DNA of 64,000 nt from Chondrus crispus (Eukaryota; Rhodophyta; Florideophyceae; Gigartinales; Gigartinaceae), in contig NW_005179151.1 of assembly GCF_000350225.1 (NCBI RefSeq), positions 425,790 through 489,789 on the forward strand, in the 5' to 3' direction. Positions 1 through 11,112 of the stretch are shown here, piece by piece; the stretch's first letter is position 1, and every line of letters begins with the position of its first letter. Made by a program: the position numbers and the translations under genes. The notes beneath the pieces were generated by a model that did no database searches, had not been told where the DNA came from, and saw nothing but the letters and a program-made list of their open reading frames with translations.

Positions 1-1535
1 GGAGGTGGATACCCCTCCGATGACGAGGACACCGAGTCGGACGGATCGCGCAGAAGCGACTGCAGAGGCCGCAATGCGCGCGACCGACGTCCGTTCCGGC
101 GAGAGGACTCCGATCCGGAGGGCTACAGTAGCCCCGGCGGAGAAGGAGACCGCCATCGCAGGGGCAGAGACCGCCGGTTTGCCCCGAGGCGGGATCCGAA
201 ACGGTTGCCGGTGATCAGGCCGCTGAACGACATGTTCACCAAGGCCGTCGACTACCGCACGTATAGGCTGGAAAATCGCAGCGCGCGCTACGACGCGAGT
301 ACCGCGCGGCGAGTTAACCGTTATCGGAAGAAGTTGGACGTCCAGCTGAAAACCCACACGTTCGGTGGTCAAGATCCAATCGCGGTGCAAGGGTTTCTCG
401 CGCGCTTCAAGATGGCCTGCGACCACAATGGGGTCAGCGAAGGCGCGGCCGTATGGTGTTTCCAGTTCTATTTGACTGGGCAGGCTCACGCCTTGCTCCA
501 GTCCAGGCTACACGGGAACACCATGGCGGTCGATGCGGAGCAGCGCGATATGCTCGAAACCTACGCGGAAGTTGTTAACTTTTTATTACACTCGTACGCG
601 ACTGACGAAGTTATTTTCGAAGCGGTCGGTGATGTCACCTCCTTCCGTCAGAGCTCTAATATGACGGAGGAGGTGTACAGTAACCAGTTTTGGGACAAGG
701 CGTTGCGCTGCGGAACCGTATTTTCGGACAGGCGCTTGAAGTCCCTTTTCGTTGAGGGACTTCTGCCAGCGACGTGCGCGCAGGTGCGGAATTATCTCGC
801 GACGCATCCGGACGTGGACTACCAAGCGGTGGCACGCTACGCGCACGCGATAGGCGAGACGCACCGCTCGGCTCGAAGACAGGCGACCTCGTTCGCGTCG
901 CCTCAAGCACCGTCCGATTCGGTGAGAAGATTCCCGCGCAACGCGCGGACAAGGCCCGTGCTGTCGGTCGAGTCCCTGTCTGAACTCCCGACAGCGCGCG
1001 GAACCGAAACGGAGGAGATACTGGCGGTGATGGACCATTCGGCGACGCCGAGCGCGCTTAGCTCGCCGCCGACTAGTTACCATCCGTCACCTGCCTCGTC
1101 CCCGGCGGGCGCACCGATGGCGCCCGCCCAACACGGTGACGCGCGCGCACATCCGTACAGAAGGCCAGTACAGAACCAGCGGGTCCGGTTCTTCAACCAA
1201 GGATTACCTGGACCCCCGCCATGTCGGTTCTGTCTGGACCTGACCCACCGACAGGGGCAATGTCCTGTGGTGGTGGATAGCGCGCTGCGTTCGAAGCTTT
1301 CGGAGGCCCGCGAGGCCAATTATCAAAAGCTTCGGATCCGTCAAAGTCTCCGCGCAGGTTCGCCGTTCGAGCGTCAAGCCCCGACCGCGTGGCGAATTCG
1401 CGTGCGCAGGTTCCCACGGGCATCTACGTGGTCGAGCCGCGCGAGACCGTCCAATCGAAAGAACCCGCGCTACCGCTGACGGACGAGGGGCCCGAGGACC
1501 TTAGGTTGACGGGGGAAGCCGGGGAGGACGCGTAG
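1..1535 (+). pseudogene. gag: gag of element A, 5' partial, one frameshift
   Basis: The frame is open from the first base of the window, beginning in an acidic and arginine-rich linker, so the N-terminus is missing. The capsid-like core (about 205-880) contains the family signature DPIAV, GAAVWCFQFYLTG and ALLQSRL. A CCHC zinc knuckle, CRFCLDLTHRQGQC (C-x2-C-x4-H-x4-C), lies near 1219-1262 and should bind the RNA genome. Near 1390 the frame shifts; the other frame then continues to a TAG at 1533-1535, within a stretch (GGGGAGGACGCGTAG) identical to the gag end of element E. The protein would package element RNA into virus-like particles. It is not functional as written because of the shift. 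Confidence 0.85.
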
Positions 1536-1554
1536 AGGCGTCGACGATCCCCCC

Positions 1555-4500
1555 GTGCCAAGCCTCAATAAACAAGGCACCCCGTCGGCCGCTTCGGTAC
1601 GCGCGCAATCACAGAGCCGAACGGACGAAGCGGCAATTTGCTTCTTCAAGAAGCAAAATTACAAGGTCACCGCAACGGTCGGACAACGACGCGCGATGAT
1701 GCGCGCCATCACGCCGGTTCTAGATTCGGGCGCCGGCCCGAATCTAATCCACCTACGCTGTGTAGCAGAACCGTGGCGCGCTGCCATCCAGTCCGCGCGG
1801 AGCCCGCCGCTCATCGACGCTTCGAATAGTTCGATGAAGGCCCTCGGCGAGCTCAAGCTGTACGTCCGGATTGGTGAGTTCGTCGCGCGTGTACCGTTCT
1901 TGGTAGTCACCAACCTTGCGGTGGACTGTATCCTCGGAACCACGTTCCTGGATCGCCACGTGAAGGCGATCCTGCCACCGCAGAGGAAGGTGCTGTTCCA
2001 TCATGCGCCGTCCGTAGCGCTGACGGGAGTCACTCCCTCGAGGCACGACCGCAAGATGGCCTCGAGGGGACCGTCGCAGCAGCTCCCACGGGAGGAAAAT
2101 TCGGCCGACCGGAAGCACGCGCAGTTCCCGACGAACGTACCGTCACGGAAAATTCGCGTGGTCAAGGGGATCACGATACCCCCGATGACCCAAGCGATGG
2201 TACGCGTCGCAACACCGGTTGGGGGGCTTTGCTTCCTGCAAAACCACCCCAAACGGCGCATAAGAATTTATGCCTGATGGCCCAGGGGGTCATGGACCTC
2301 TTCCCGGGCGAGCCGTTTACGGCGCTCGTTAGCAACTTCGGAAACCGCGCGGTCCACGTCCCCAAGCATACCGTTGTCGGTCTCGCGTTGCCATTCCCCA
2401 CACACATCCTGACAATTGGCGTGTCGGCCCCCGGAGAGGCCGGCGCTAAGGAAGGGGGAGGGAACAAAAATAATTCCTCGACCGCTACGGAGGAACAGGC
2501 GCGACGCGAACAACTAGTTACGGACGATGGCAGAAGAAAATCTTCCACCGCTACGGAAGGATACGCGCGTCGCAAAGAATCCGTTACGGACGAAGGCAGG
2601 ATTAATTCCTCACCCGCGGGGGAATGTGCGCGACGAGAAGGACCCGTTACGGACGATGGCAGAATTAAATCCACCACCGCTACGGGAGGAGGCCCGCGAC
2701 GCAAAGAGCCGGAAACGGACGACGCCCACAGTGGCAATCCCGCTAACGCGGATGAGCGGACCGATACGGACGCGGAGAAGACCCGCTCGTGGGAAGAACA
2801 CGTCCATATTGGTGTAGAAGACAGTACCGTCCGGTCGGAAATTATGGACATGCTGTCCGAGTTCAAGGACATGTGGTCCGGCCACTTGGGTAAGATCGAT
2901 GCTACGAAGCATAGCATCGAGCTGAAGCCCGGTGCGAAGCCGATCTACCAAGCACCCTACCGAGCCGGACCCATCTCGCGCGAGAAGGAGAAGAAGGAAA
3001 TCGACCGCATGCTGCGCGCGGGAGTCATCGAACCGACATCGGCCGAGTGGGCGAGCCCCGTGGTCTTCGTCCCTAAAAAGGACGGGACCATGCGGTTCTG
3101 CGTGGACTATCGCAAGCTAAAAGCCGTTACGGTTCGCGACTCCTACCCACTACCGCACATGGACGAATGTATCGACTCGCTCGGCGATGCCACTGTCTTT
3201 ACCACGCTAGACTGTAATAGCGGGTATTGGCAGGTGGAGATCGCCGAGGAGGACCGCGATAAAACTACGTTCGCGTCGCATTCGGGCCTCTACCGCTTTC
3301 TACGCATGCCGTTCGGTCTCAAAAACCCGCCCGCGACATTTCAACGAGCGGTCGACATCATCCTGTCCCGCGTGAAATGGGAGACCGCGTTGGTCTACCT
3401 CGATGACGTCATTGTCTACTCGCGAACCGTTACGGAACATATGGCACACGTATGCGAGGTACTACGGCTTCTACATACCGCGGGCGTGTCGCTAAAATTG
3501 GCGAAGTGCGCGTTTTTCGACACCTCCGTAACCTATCTCGGGCAAGTCATTCGTCCGGGACGGTTGGAGGTGGAGCGACGCAACGTCATCGCGATCGAGC
3601 GCGCGCGCACCTACGAACCAAACGGAACTGCGATCCTTTCTCGGGATGTGCAACGTGTACCGACGGTCTGTGCAAGGATTCGCGAAGATCGCCATGCCGC
3701 TGAATAAGAAGAACGGCAAGAATCAGCCCTACGAGTTCGAGATCTTAACCGATGCGGAATACGCGGCGTTTGAGAAATTGAAGCGGCGCCTCGTGTCGCC
3801 GCCAATCCTCGCGCTGCCCCGCTACGGACGGAAATATACGCTGGAAACCAACGCGTGCGGACACCAAGTGGGTTGCGCCCTTCTACAGGAGCAACCCGAT
3901 GGAGGTACCCGACCGATCGGATATTGGAGCCGCGCGTTGACCGATGCAGAGCGCAATTATACGACTACCGAAAAGTAATGCTTGGCCGTAGTGTGGAGCA
4001 TCCTCACCCTACGGCTGTACCTATACGGAAGCGCGTTCAACCTCCACACGGATCACGAGGCCCTACTCTGGGTCCTCAATTTAGCGGACAGCTCCGGTCG
4101 GCTCGCTCGCTGGCGCCTGCGCTTGGCGGAGTACGACTACGAGGTACAGTACCGCCCAGACGTCAAGCACCAACTCGCGGACGGAGTATCGCGCTTACGT
4201 ACCGATGGAGGAGACACCGAACCGGTCGATGATGAGGTCCCGTGCTTCGCGGTCCAGTACGATGAGGGCAGCGAGGCCCTCCTGGACAATGTGCACTGGG
4301 ACCCGCCGCAAGGCCGTCCGGACGGTTGTCACGCGCTCGCGATAACTCCCGAGGAACGCGACGCTGCGTCCATCGCGGTTGAAGAATTTCTACGCGAACA
4401 AGCTGAGGACGCCTTCTGTCGCTTCGCCGCGGAAATCGTCGGGACGCCGAACTCGAAGTTCGACATCGACCGTTACGGATTTCTCGTCAGGACGTCCCCG

Positions 4501-5895
4501 CTGGACGGGACCCTGCAGCGCGTGGTACCGACTCGGTTGTGCCCCCGGGTACTGTACCTGGCACACCATCCGAGGTTGGCAGGTCACCCGGGAGCGACGC
4601 GTATGTACTACACCCTTCGCAAGGAGTACTGCTGGCCACACATGGCCAGCGACGCGTTTTCGACCGCACAGAATTGCACCTCGTGTGCTGCGACCCGCGG
4701 GACGCTTGTCAAGAACCAAAAGGATCCCAAGCTGTTCCCCGCGGCGGGCCCCTTAGAGTTTGTCGCGATGGACCTCCTGGGGCCCCTGCCCAAGACCGCG
4801 CACGGAAACCAACACGTGTTGGTAATTACCGACCGGTTCTCCAAGCTAACGCGCAGTATCCCGCTCCGGACCACAACCGCTTCGGTCGTCGCAAACGCGT
4901 TTTTGGACAACTGGGTCTACGTTTACGGAGCGCCGCGCTACGTACTAACCGACAATGGCCCCCAGTTCGCTGCGAAATTCTTCGACGCGGTATGCACCCT
5001 CCTGGGGGTGCGGCATTATCTCACGACGGCCTACCACCCCCAGTCGAATGGGCAGACCGAACGGTTCAATCGCACGCTGGTGCAACGCCTCCGGCACTAC
5101 GTGGAGGAGCACCAGCGCGATTGGGACGACTACGTGCAGCCGCTGACCTTCGCGTACAATACGCAGGTCCATCGGTCGACGGAGACGACTCCGTTCGACC
5201 TGGTGTTAACGCGGTCACCGTCCGGTTTAATCCTCCCCGGTACTGTGCCGCAGGACGCGGGGACCCATCGAGAGGACCGGCGGACCCCGGTGCAGTACAA
5301 ACGCGCTACGCTGCGCAAGCTTCGCGACGCTCTCGACCGCGCTCGGACGAAATTAACCGCATCGCAAAAGCGGTACAAGGACGATTTTGACAAGAAGGTC
5401 CGCTTCCGTCCGGTCATTGTGGTGGGCGATTTTGTCTACGTCGATCGCCCGGCCCGCCCGTTGACAAGCGTCGAGCGCTGCACGCGTGCGCAAGGTACGG
5501 CCGGAACGGACGAGCTCTCTGTCAAACTACTACCGAAGACAGAGGGTCCGTTTCGCGTGCGCTCCGCTACGGACACCACGGTCCTCATCGAGCAGGACGG
5601 CGTGGAAAATCGCGTGAGCATCGACCGCGTTACGGAGATGCCGCGCGGGCCGGGGGATACCGTCACCCCGGCCCCATCGACCGAATCGGACGCACAAGCC
5701 GCAACGCCAAGAGCGGAGTACGTCGTTGACCGCATTGTCGGACACCGTACTACTCGCGGCGGGATCGACTACAAGGTCCGGTGGTATGGATATACCGCTT
5801 CGGACGACACCTACGAGCCCGCCGATGGGCTTCGGCAGCCGTTTATCGACCGGTATTGGCGCTTGCGCCAACAAGGATCAAGCGTGCATGCGTAG
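1555..5895 (+). pseudogene. pol: pol of element A: protease, RT, RNase H, integrase, chromodomain; disrupted
   Basis: Domains in order: retropepsin with an intact DSGA active site near 1723; a linker made of four tandem repeats (2470-2740); reverse transcriptase (2880-3640) with FCVDYRKL and catalytic YLDD near 3397; RNase H (3790-4150); integrase with an HH-CC zinc domain (4560-4700) and a DDE core (MDLLGPLP, TDNGPQF, NGQTERF; 4760-5110); and a C-terminal chromodomain (5716-5880) with the aromatic signature VRWYGY. The chromodomain presumably targets integration to modified chromatin, as known for chromoviruses. Frames change near 2250 and 3640. Codon 3976-3978 is TAA where element E has a glutamate codon. 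The element cannot make an intact polyprotein. Confidence 0.88.
2470..2740 (+). repeat. Four-copy tandem repeat in the protease-RT linker
   Basis: About 66 bp per unit, four diverged copies, each encoding roughly 22 residues with the pattern S(S/T)TATE..ARR...VTD(D/E)GR. Element E has a short non-repetitive acidic linker at the same place, so the expansion is specific to A. Confidence 0.75.
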
Positions 5896-7331
5896 CGCAA
5901 GTTTCGGCCGCTCTCGGTCGCACCGCTCGGACGCTCGCTCGCGCAAAAGCCTCTCGGGAAAACAAGCTGCGCACGTGCTATGCCGCCCCGGCAGCCAGCT
6001 GCGTGCGACTGCGCACCGCAAGGCAGCTCGTACCGGATGGATCCTGCGCAAATGGATGCAGATTCTTCCAAAATTGGCCAACCCTCCGGGAGGGTGGTCC
6101 ACAATCGGAATTTCTGCCAAGCGTCCACGCGGATAGCTATCAGCCACGCCTGGGCGCACTGTTCCGATGATCGCGCTCCCACGCGCCTATGGAAATGGAG
6201 AACTGTACCGGGAACCGGTACTTTGTATTGAGATGTATCGCGTTCGCCGGCTTTTTAATTTAGTCGCCATTTGGGCTACGTTTTTCCCTCCCACGCTGCG
6301 GGAAAAAATCGTAGGCCGTTTCTGACAACGGCATCGCACTCCTGGGAGAATTCCGCGTCCGGTAGTGTCGCCTCAGGAAAACCGCATTCGGACATATTTG
6401 GAAACCAAATCGGTTTCTTCCCAGTTCTTTCGGTTTCGTTTAGTTTCTTTCAGTTTCCAAATGACGCTTTCGGAGACAGGTCTCAGAAAAGGGACATTCC
6501 GATCGGTTGATGCGCGCGAATCGCTGTGAGCGCACGAGGGAAGTTCTGGCGCACGTATCCGTGCCCTTCTGTGGCCGACTTCGGCCGCAAAGGACGGAAA
6601 ACAAGGGCGGATTTATGAAAATTGGCCAGCCCTTCGGGGCAGGAGTGCGAAGACGGGGATTCTCATCCCAAACCGACGGTACGGAACTTGCGCGCGCTGT
6701 TGTCCAAGCGCGCTGGTGCGCTGGGGCGGTGAAGAACCGCCCGGGCGACAGTGTCGGCCCCCGTCCAGCCCGGCGGGGGGCGGCGGCGAGGACTTTGGGT
6801 CGCGCACTGTACGCCGTGGGCACATGCACCGCATCGGACGAATTAATCCGCGCAAACGCGGGCTCGGCCAACTCGGTGGCGCGCGGAGCCTCGCCGCGTT
6901 GGCTTCGCCACGGGTGTACCGCATGGGCCGATCGGCTCGACGCCGGAGCCCGACCAGGGCTCGACGGCGGACCGTATGGGCGTGCGGCGCTGACTTCGTC
7001 GTGACCGTCCGTTCTCGGTCTCCGGAGGAGGTACTGTACGGAAAAGTCGTCGCGGGTGGAGGAGTTGGGAATTTCGGGGGAGTGTTAGGAGGGAGTCAGG
7101 GGTTTCGGAGCGTCTCGCAGGAGGGAAATTGGACGACGCGCTTACCGATTCAGACGGGACAGCTGGCGTATCGACCGCCAGCTCGGAGTCGAGGCGGGAG
7201 AAAAGCCCGCCCGCACGCACGCGCTTCGGTCTTCGCATTGCGCGCGGAGGAAGAGAGAGAGACCGCAAAGGAGCCGTGTGGTCGGAGAAGTGGTCGCTTC
7301 GAGGACGTAGCGAAAGCTAAGGAAGGGGGTC
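5896..7331 (+). other. 3' untranslated tail of element A with two hairpin motifs and a polypurine tract
   Basis: No supportable gene. The motif AAAATTGGCCAACCCTCCGG starts at 6070 and a close variant starts at 6618; a third copy follows pol in element E at 63794. The core CCCTCCGGGAGGG can fold on itself. A purine tract, AAGGAAGGGGG, at 7319-7329 immediately precedes the LTR start and is the likely plus-strand primer. Confidence 0.6.
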
Positions 7332-7640
7332 TGTAGTATAACGACCGTCGCGCGCGCCGGGAGGTTATTAACCGTGCGGCCGTGCACGGTGCACACGTGG
7401 GCGGGTGTGCCCACGTGTAGGGAGCGCGCACGTTGACCAACCGGCCGTGGCGTGGCGCACGTATACAGTAGCACACGTGTCGTCCGTGCGGTAGTCTGTA
7501 AGCAACACGCGTGTACAGTAATGCACACGTGTAGTAGCAGCGTCCGTGCGGTAGTAGTAATTATGGCGCTAGCTTTTTAATTGTGTACAGTACCCGGCAC
7601 GCACTAGGCGGCAGGTACTGTACTACTGTACTGGGACAGG
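7332..7640 (+). repeat. Partial 3' LTR of element A
   Basis: It starts TGTAGTATAACGACC directly after a polypurine tract. It contains four CACGTG boxes (7394, 7412, 7474, 7526) and several TACAGTA motifs, as do the U3 regions of the other LTRs here. No TATA box or terminal CA partner is found before reverse-transcriptase-like sequence begins near 7650, so the LTR seems truncated. The right boundary is approximate. Confidence 0.5.
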
Positions 7641-8300
7641 TGTCCGAGGCGTCCCTCTGATCGCTGTTCGCACTGCGGCCGTACGATGGACGCGCGTGGT
7701 GACCACGCCGCGAACTGCAAGCATGGCTATGGTGCCGTGCATCGCCATAACATCGTCCGTAACACTCTCGCTCGCCAGGCTTTTCGCGCTGCCGGCCTCG
7801 CCTGTGACCGCGAAGTTCCCTTTCTCATACCCGGAACTGCTCTCCGCCCCCGCGGACATTCTCGTGCAACCACCTTTGTCCCCCCGCAGGCGCACTCCCT
7901 GACCGCCCTACAGCCTACGACGTGACGATTTGCAACCCTTACACCGCTGCTAACCTTCATCCCGCTGCTCGGTCCATCGTCGGGGCCGCTGAGGTTGCCC
8001 ATTCAAGAAAACTTCGCCACCACGACCGTATTCTACGTGCTGCTCTACACCTCCAGTCCAACGCTCTGCTACCTCTATTAGACTGGCATTTCGTCCCCCT
8101 TGCCTTTGATACATTAGGCGCCTGGAGCGCCCGAACTACCGCAGTCCTCGAAGACATCGCACACAAAATTAACATCCGCTCTGGCTGCACGTTTGGGGTC
8201 GCCAAGACCCCGCCTCTCCCAGCGCCTCAGCTTTGCCATTTGGTCCAGTGTCGCCGCTGCCACCATTGCCCGTGTACCGTGTCATGGGTCGGCCCCCTCA
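7641..8300 (+). pseudogene. C-terminal fragment of a non-LTR-type reverse transcriptase
   Basis: In three successive frames the translation matches the tail found in many eukaryotic reverse-transcriptase-like proteins: a zinc module C-x2-CG-x4-D-x2-GDHA-x2-C near 7665-7715, then RHN.VR (about 7740), then RPADILV (about 7850), Y-DVTICNPYT (about 7918-7945), and LDWHFVPLAFDTLGAWS (about 8080-8130). Frames change near 7850 and 7900. The polymerase itself is absent. I recognise this tail from family knowledge; I cannot name the clade. It is a dead fragment joined directly to the LTR remnant of element A. Confidence 0.6.
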
Positions 8301-8417
8301 GTCCTCCACAAGTGTGAATCCTTGACGTCCGCCCACATAACACTGTATCGGCCCCCCCTCACATTTGAATAAAATTACCCCCCCACACTGCAAAATTCTA
8401 CACAATACTCGTTTCTA

Positions 8418-10823
8418 AAGGTAGGTGGCCCTAATTCTTGGCCAGTGCCCCTAATCATTTGGCCACCTTGTTTGTTACGTAATAATAATCAAAATTATAA
8501 TAATTATGCACTCTCGGTCCACACAATGGCCCTTCTCATCTCTTCTGAATGCGTTTGTGCCAAAACATGTGGTGGAAATCAAAAACAAATCAGACCAATC
8601 GATTCAGCTGTGTCCAAAACAGCGGAATACGATCTATCAGATCCTAGATCCTCATGAATACAGTGAGAGGGCGGGTTTCTGGGATCAATGTCGCCAAAAC
8701 CCCGCCTTCCCATTCACAAGCAGGCATCAAACTAAAATTGCTGCCCCCCTTTCACTGTTCCCCTACTTTTTCTTGTTCCTTCTCCTCAATTTTCCATCCC
8801 TGCGATAGCATAAGACGACATTATGAGCCGTCCGTATGTACCTCGGCGCCGTGAAGACCGCAAATGTCTTGCGGTTCAAGAGTACTGGGCAGGCCGAATG
8901 TCCGCAAGAGATGCCGCAAAGTGGTTTCAAATTCCGCGGTCCACAGTCCAGTACGCCGCAGCAACGCTAAACAAAACAATTACGAAGCAGGCTGGGCGAC
9001 CACGCGCGCTAACTGATCAAGAAGAGAAACCAATTCTCGCTCTCCTTACTGATTACACAAACAAAGGAATAACGATGGACTCCCATCATGTGAGACAGGC
9101 CGTCGCAATCATGGTGTCTCACATGACGCCATCAAGACAAGCGTTACTGCCATTTCGCGAGGGACAACCGGGTAGAAAGTGGGTACGAAACTTCATTAAG
9201 AGGCACAACAAACTCATCAAATTTTCCAAACCAACAAAGCAAGAAGCCGAGAGATTCGTCGCATGTAGTGGGGAGGTCTTGGCTACGCATTTTGCTACCG
9301 TTGAGAGAATAATTGCTGAATACGACATCGACGCTGAACGTATGTGGAATTTGGACGAGTGTGGAGTTACACCTGGCAAGGATGTCAATGCCAGGTCAAG
9401 ATCAAGAAAAATGATGCCTCGCAGTTGCTCGCAAGACATAAAAGTCCCCCACTCCTCGTACGACAAGAGAGTAACGATGATGCCCACGATATTCGCAGCT
9501 GGCAGTACAGGGCCATGTCTATTCGTTTTTAAAGGAAAACAATTCCTTTCAGGAATGTGTTGCGTCATGGAACTGTGGTGTCAGAAACACCTTTATGCGT
9601 ACTACCGCGGGTTTCTCTTGGTGCACTGAGTGAGAAGGGCGGAGGCGTTGATCAAACGAATTTTCTCAACTGGACACGCTGTTTTGTGGACAGTGTTAGC
9701 GATTTGACAGCAAATGGGAGGACGGTTTTGCTCATTTATGATGCTTACCGCTCTCATTTATCACTTGGTGTTCTACAGTTGTTTCATAAAAGCAACATCA
9801 TCGTGTACGCTTTGCCCGCCCATACCAGCGGGAAGACACAACCGTTAGACGTGGTAGTGTTCAGTGTGTTCAAGCTAGAACTGAACAAAGTGATGAATTC
9901 AGTTCTTACAAGGGAGGAAGGTGAGAGTTGGGATGTCTTTAAATTGTGCATGCTAATAAGGCATGCATATGAGAAAGCATTGTCTTGGGAAAATATCAAG
10001 GCAGCATTTTGCAGAGCGGGATTATGGCCTCTCGACAGTCGCAAGCGCCTATCTGTTCCACGCCGAGCCGCGCCTGGAAGTTTAGAAAAAATACTGGATA
10101 AGGGCCAGTTATCTGATTTATTTGAAAAGAAGAGGGCAGTGCTGAGGGAACAAGTGCTTGGCGAAGAAGCGGTTCTACAGTCAAGGGCATATGTTGACAC
10201 TACATGCGGCCAAGTCATGACGTCAGCGAATGCCCTGACTCTGATTGAAGCGCATGTCAATGGCAAAAGACGTGCCACAGCATCGGCGAAATTGGTCGCC
10301 AAGCAGAAGGAATTGGTAGAACAGAGGAAAGTAGTGGCGTGGGAGAAAAGGAGGGCATTGCTGCGAGAGTTTGTGGAGCTGAGGAGGGCAAAGCAATGTG
10401 CGGAATCGATAGAAACATATAGAAATCATGTGCGACCCCTCGGAGAACGACGAGCTTCTGCCAAACTCAATGCTGCACGTGGCGCACACGATGCTGCAAC
10501 AGGCGGTGGTGGATCGAGTGAGTGACGTGGATCCAATAAACGTTACATAATTTTGGCAGTCCACCGGGCCAATTCCGATCAGTGACCGATCGATCAGTGA
10601 CCGATCTTTAGGCACTTTTTGCCAAATTTCCCTTGCTTCAGTGTGGAATGTTGCCTGTCACCTTTCTTTGGTGGCGTTTCGCTTGAGCGGAAACGATTGG
10701 TGGACTTTGATAGAGCTTCAAGTCACGATTCCAACGGTCCAGAAACCATGTTCTCCGGCGCTCATTTCCTAGTTTTGTTTTTTAAATTACTACCGGTGGC
10801 CAAGAATTAGGGCCACCTACCTT
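8418..10823 (+). mobile_element. Pogo/Tigger-like DNA transposon with intact ends
   Basis: Perfect 27-bp terminal inverted repeats begin AAGGTAGGTGGCCCTAATTC at 8418-8444 and are mirrored at 10797-10823. The element is flanked by TA on both sides (8416-8417 and 10824-10825), the target duplication of the Tc1/mariner/pogo superfamily. The 2406-bp element contains one transposase gene with a single frameshift. A sub-terminal inverted copy of GGTGGCC/GGCCACC lies just inside the left end (8424-8467). Confidence 0.9.
8823..10525 (+). pseudogene. Pogo-family DDE transposase with one frameshift
   Basis: The N-terminus has a Psq/CENP-B-type helix-turn-helix (AVQEYWAGRMSARDAAKWF), followed by a CENP-B second DNA-binding domain near residues 110-145. 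The DDE catalytic core follows: first aspartate in WNLDECGV (about 9346), second in LLIYDAYRSH (about 9730), third in KTQPLD (about 9834). A basic C-terminal tail ends at 10525. The reading frame breaks near 9565, where one base appears missing before GTVVSETP; the rest is open. It would bind the terminal repeats and cut and paste the element. With intact ends it could still be moved by a related active transposase. Confidence 0.85.
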
Positions 10824-10825
10824 TA

Positions 10826-11112
10826 CACACGTCTTGCCACGGGACAGAGGATAATGATAAAATGTCCTCATATGAGGACAATGGCCACGTGTCAATCGTT
10901 TACCATCGGGCAATCTGGATTCGGGTGAGTGATCGCGATTGGCCGATTCCGCTTTTCGTCAGCAGTACAGTAACTTTACTTCTCCCGTGGTTGTTCCGTT
11001 CGGCTTGTGAGAAACTCGAGACCGGTGATCCCTTGTTTTACTTGATATGTCCGTCGTCCTATTAAGTAGTCAGTTCTGGGCTGTCTTGGACAGCCTGTCT
11101 TGTGTGGTCTGA
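10826..11112. other. Intergenic stretch with an 18-bp perfect palindrome
   Basis: No gene seen. TGTCCTCATATGAGGACA at 10863-10880 is a perfect palindrome. A near-copy with the same flanks (AATG...ATGG) lies at 13420-13437. Confidence 0.5.

Larger units (their letters stand above)
1..7640 (+). mobile_element. Ty3/gypsy chromovirus A, degenerate, 5' end outside window
   Basis: The order is gag, protease, reverse transcriptase, RNase H, integrase and chromodomain, followed by a 1.4-kb untranslated tail and a partial 3' LTR. This is the layout of a chromodomain Ty3/gypsy element. It is the same family as element E at 56228-64000: the gag and pol proteins align along their whole length and both end gag with the same nucleotides. 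Unlike E it carries several lesions: a frameshift near 1390 in gag, frameshifts near 2250 and 3640 in pol, and a nonsense codon at 3976. It is therefore an older, inactive copy. The 5' LTR lies left of the window. Confidence 0.9.

Noticed and set aside
586..1083. Long minus-strand ORF opposite gag of element A
   Set aside because: A shadow of the gag coding frame in GC-rich DNA; arginine-rich with no domain.
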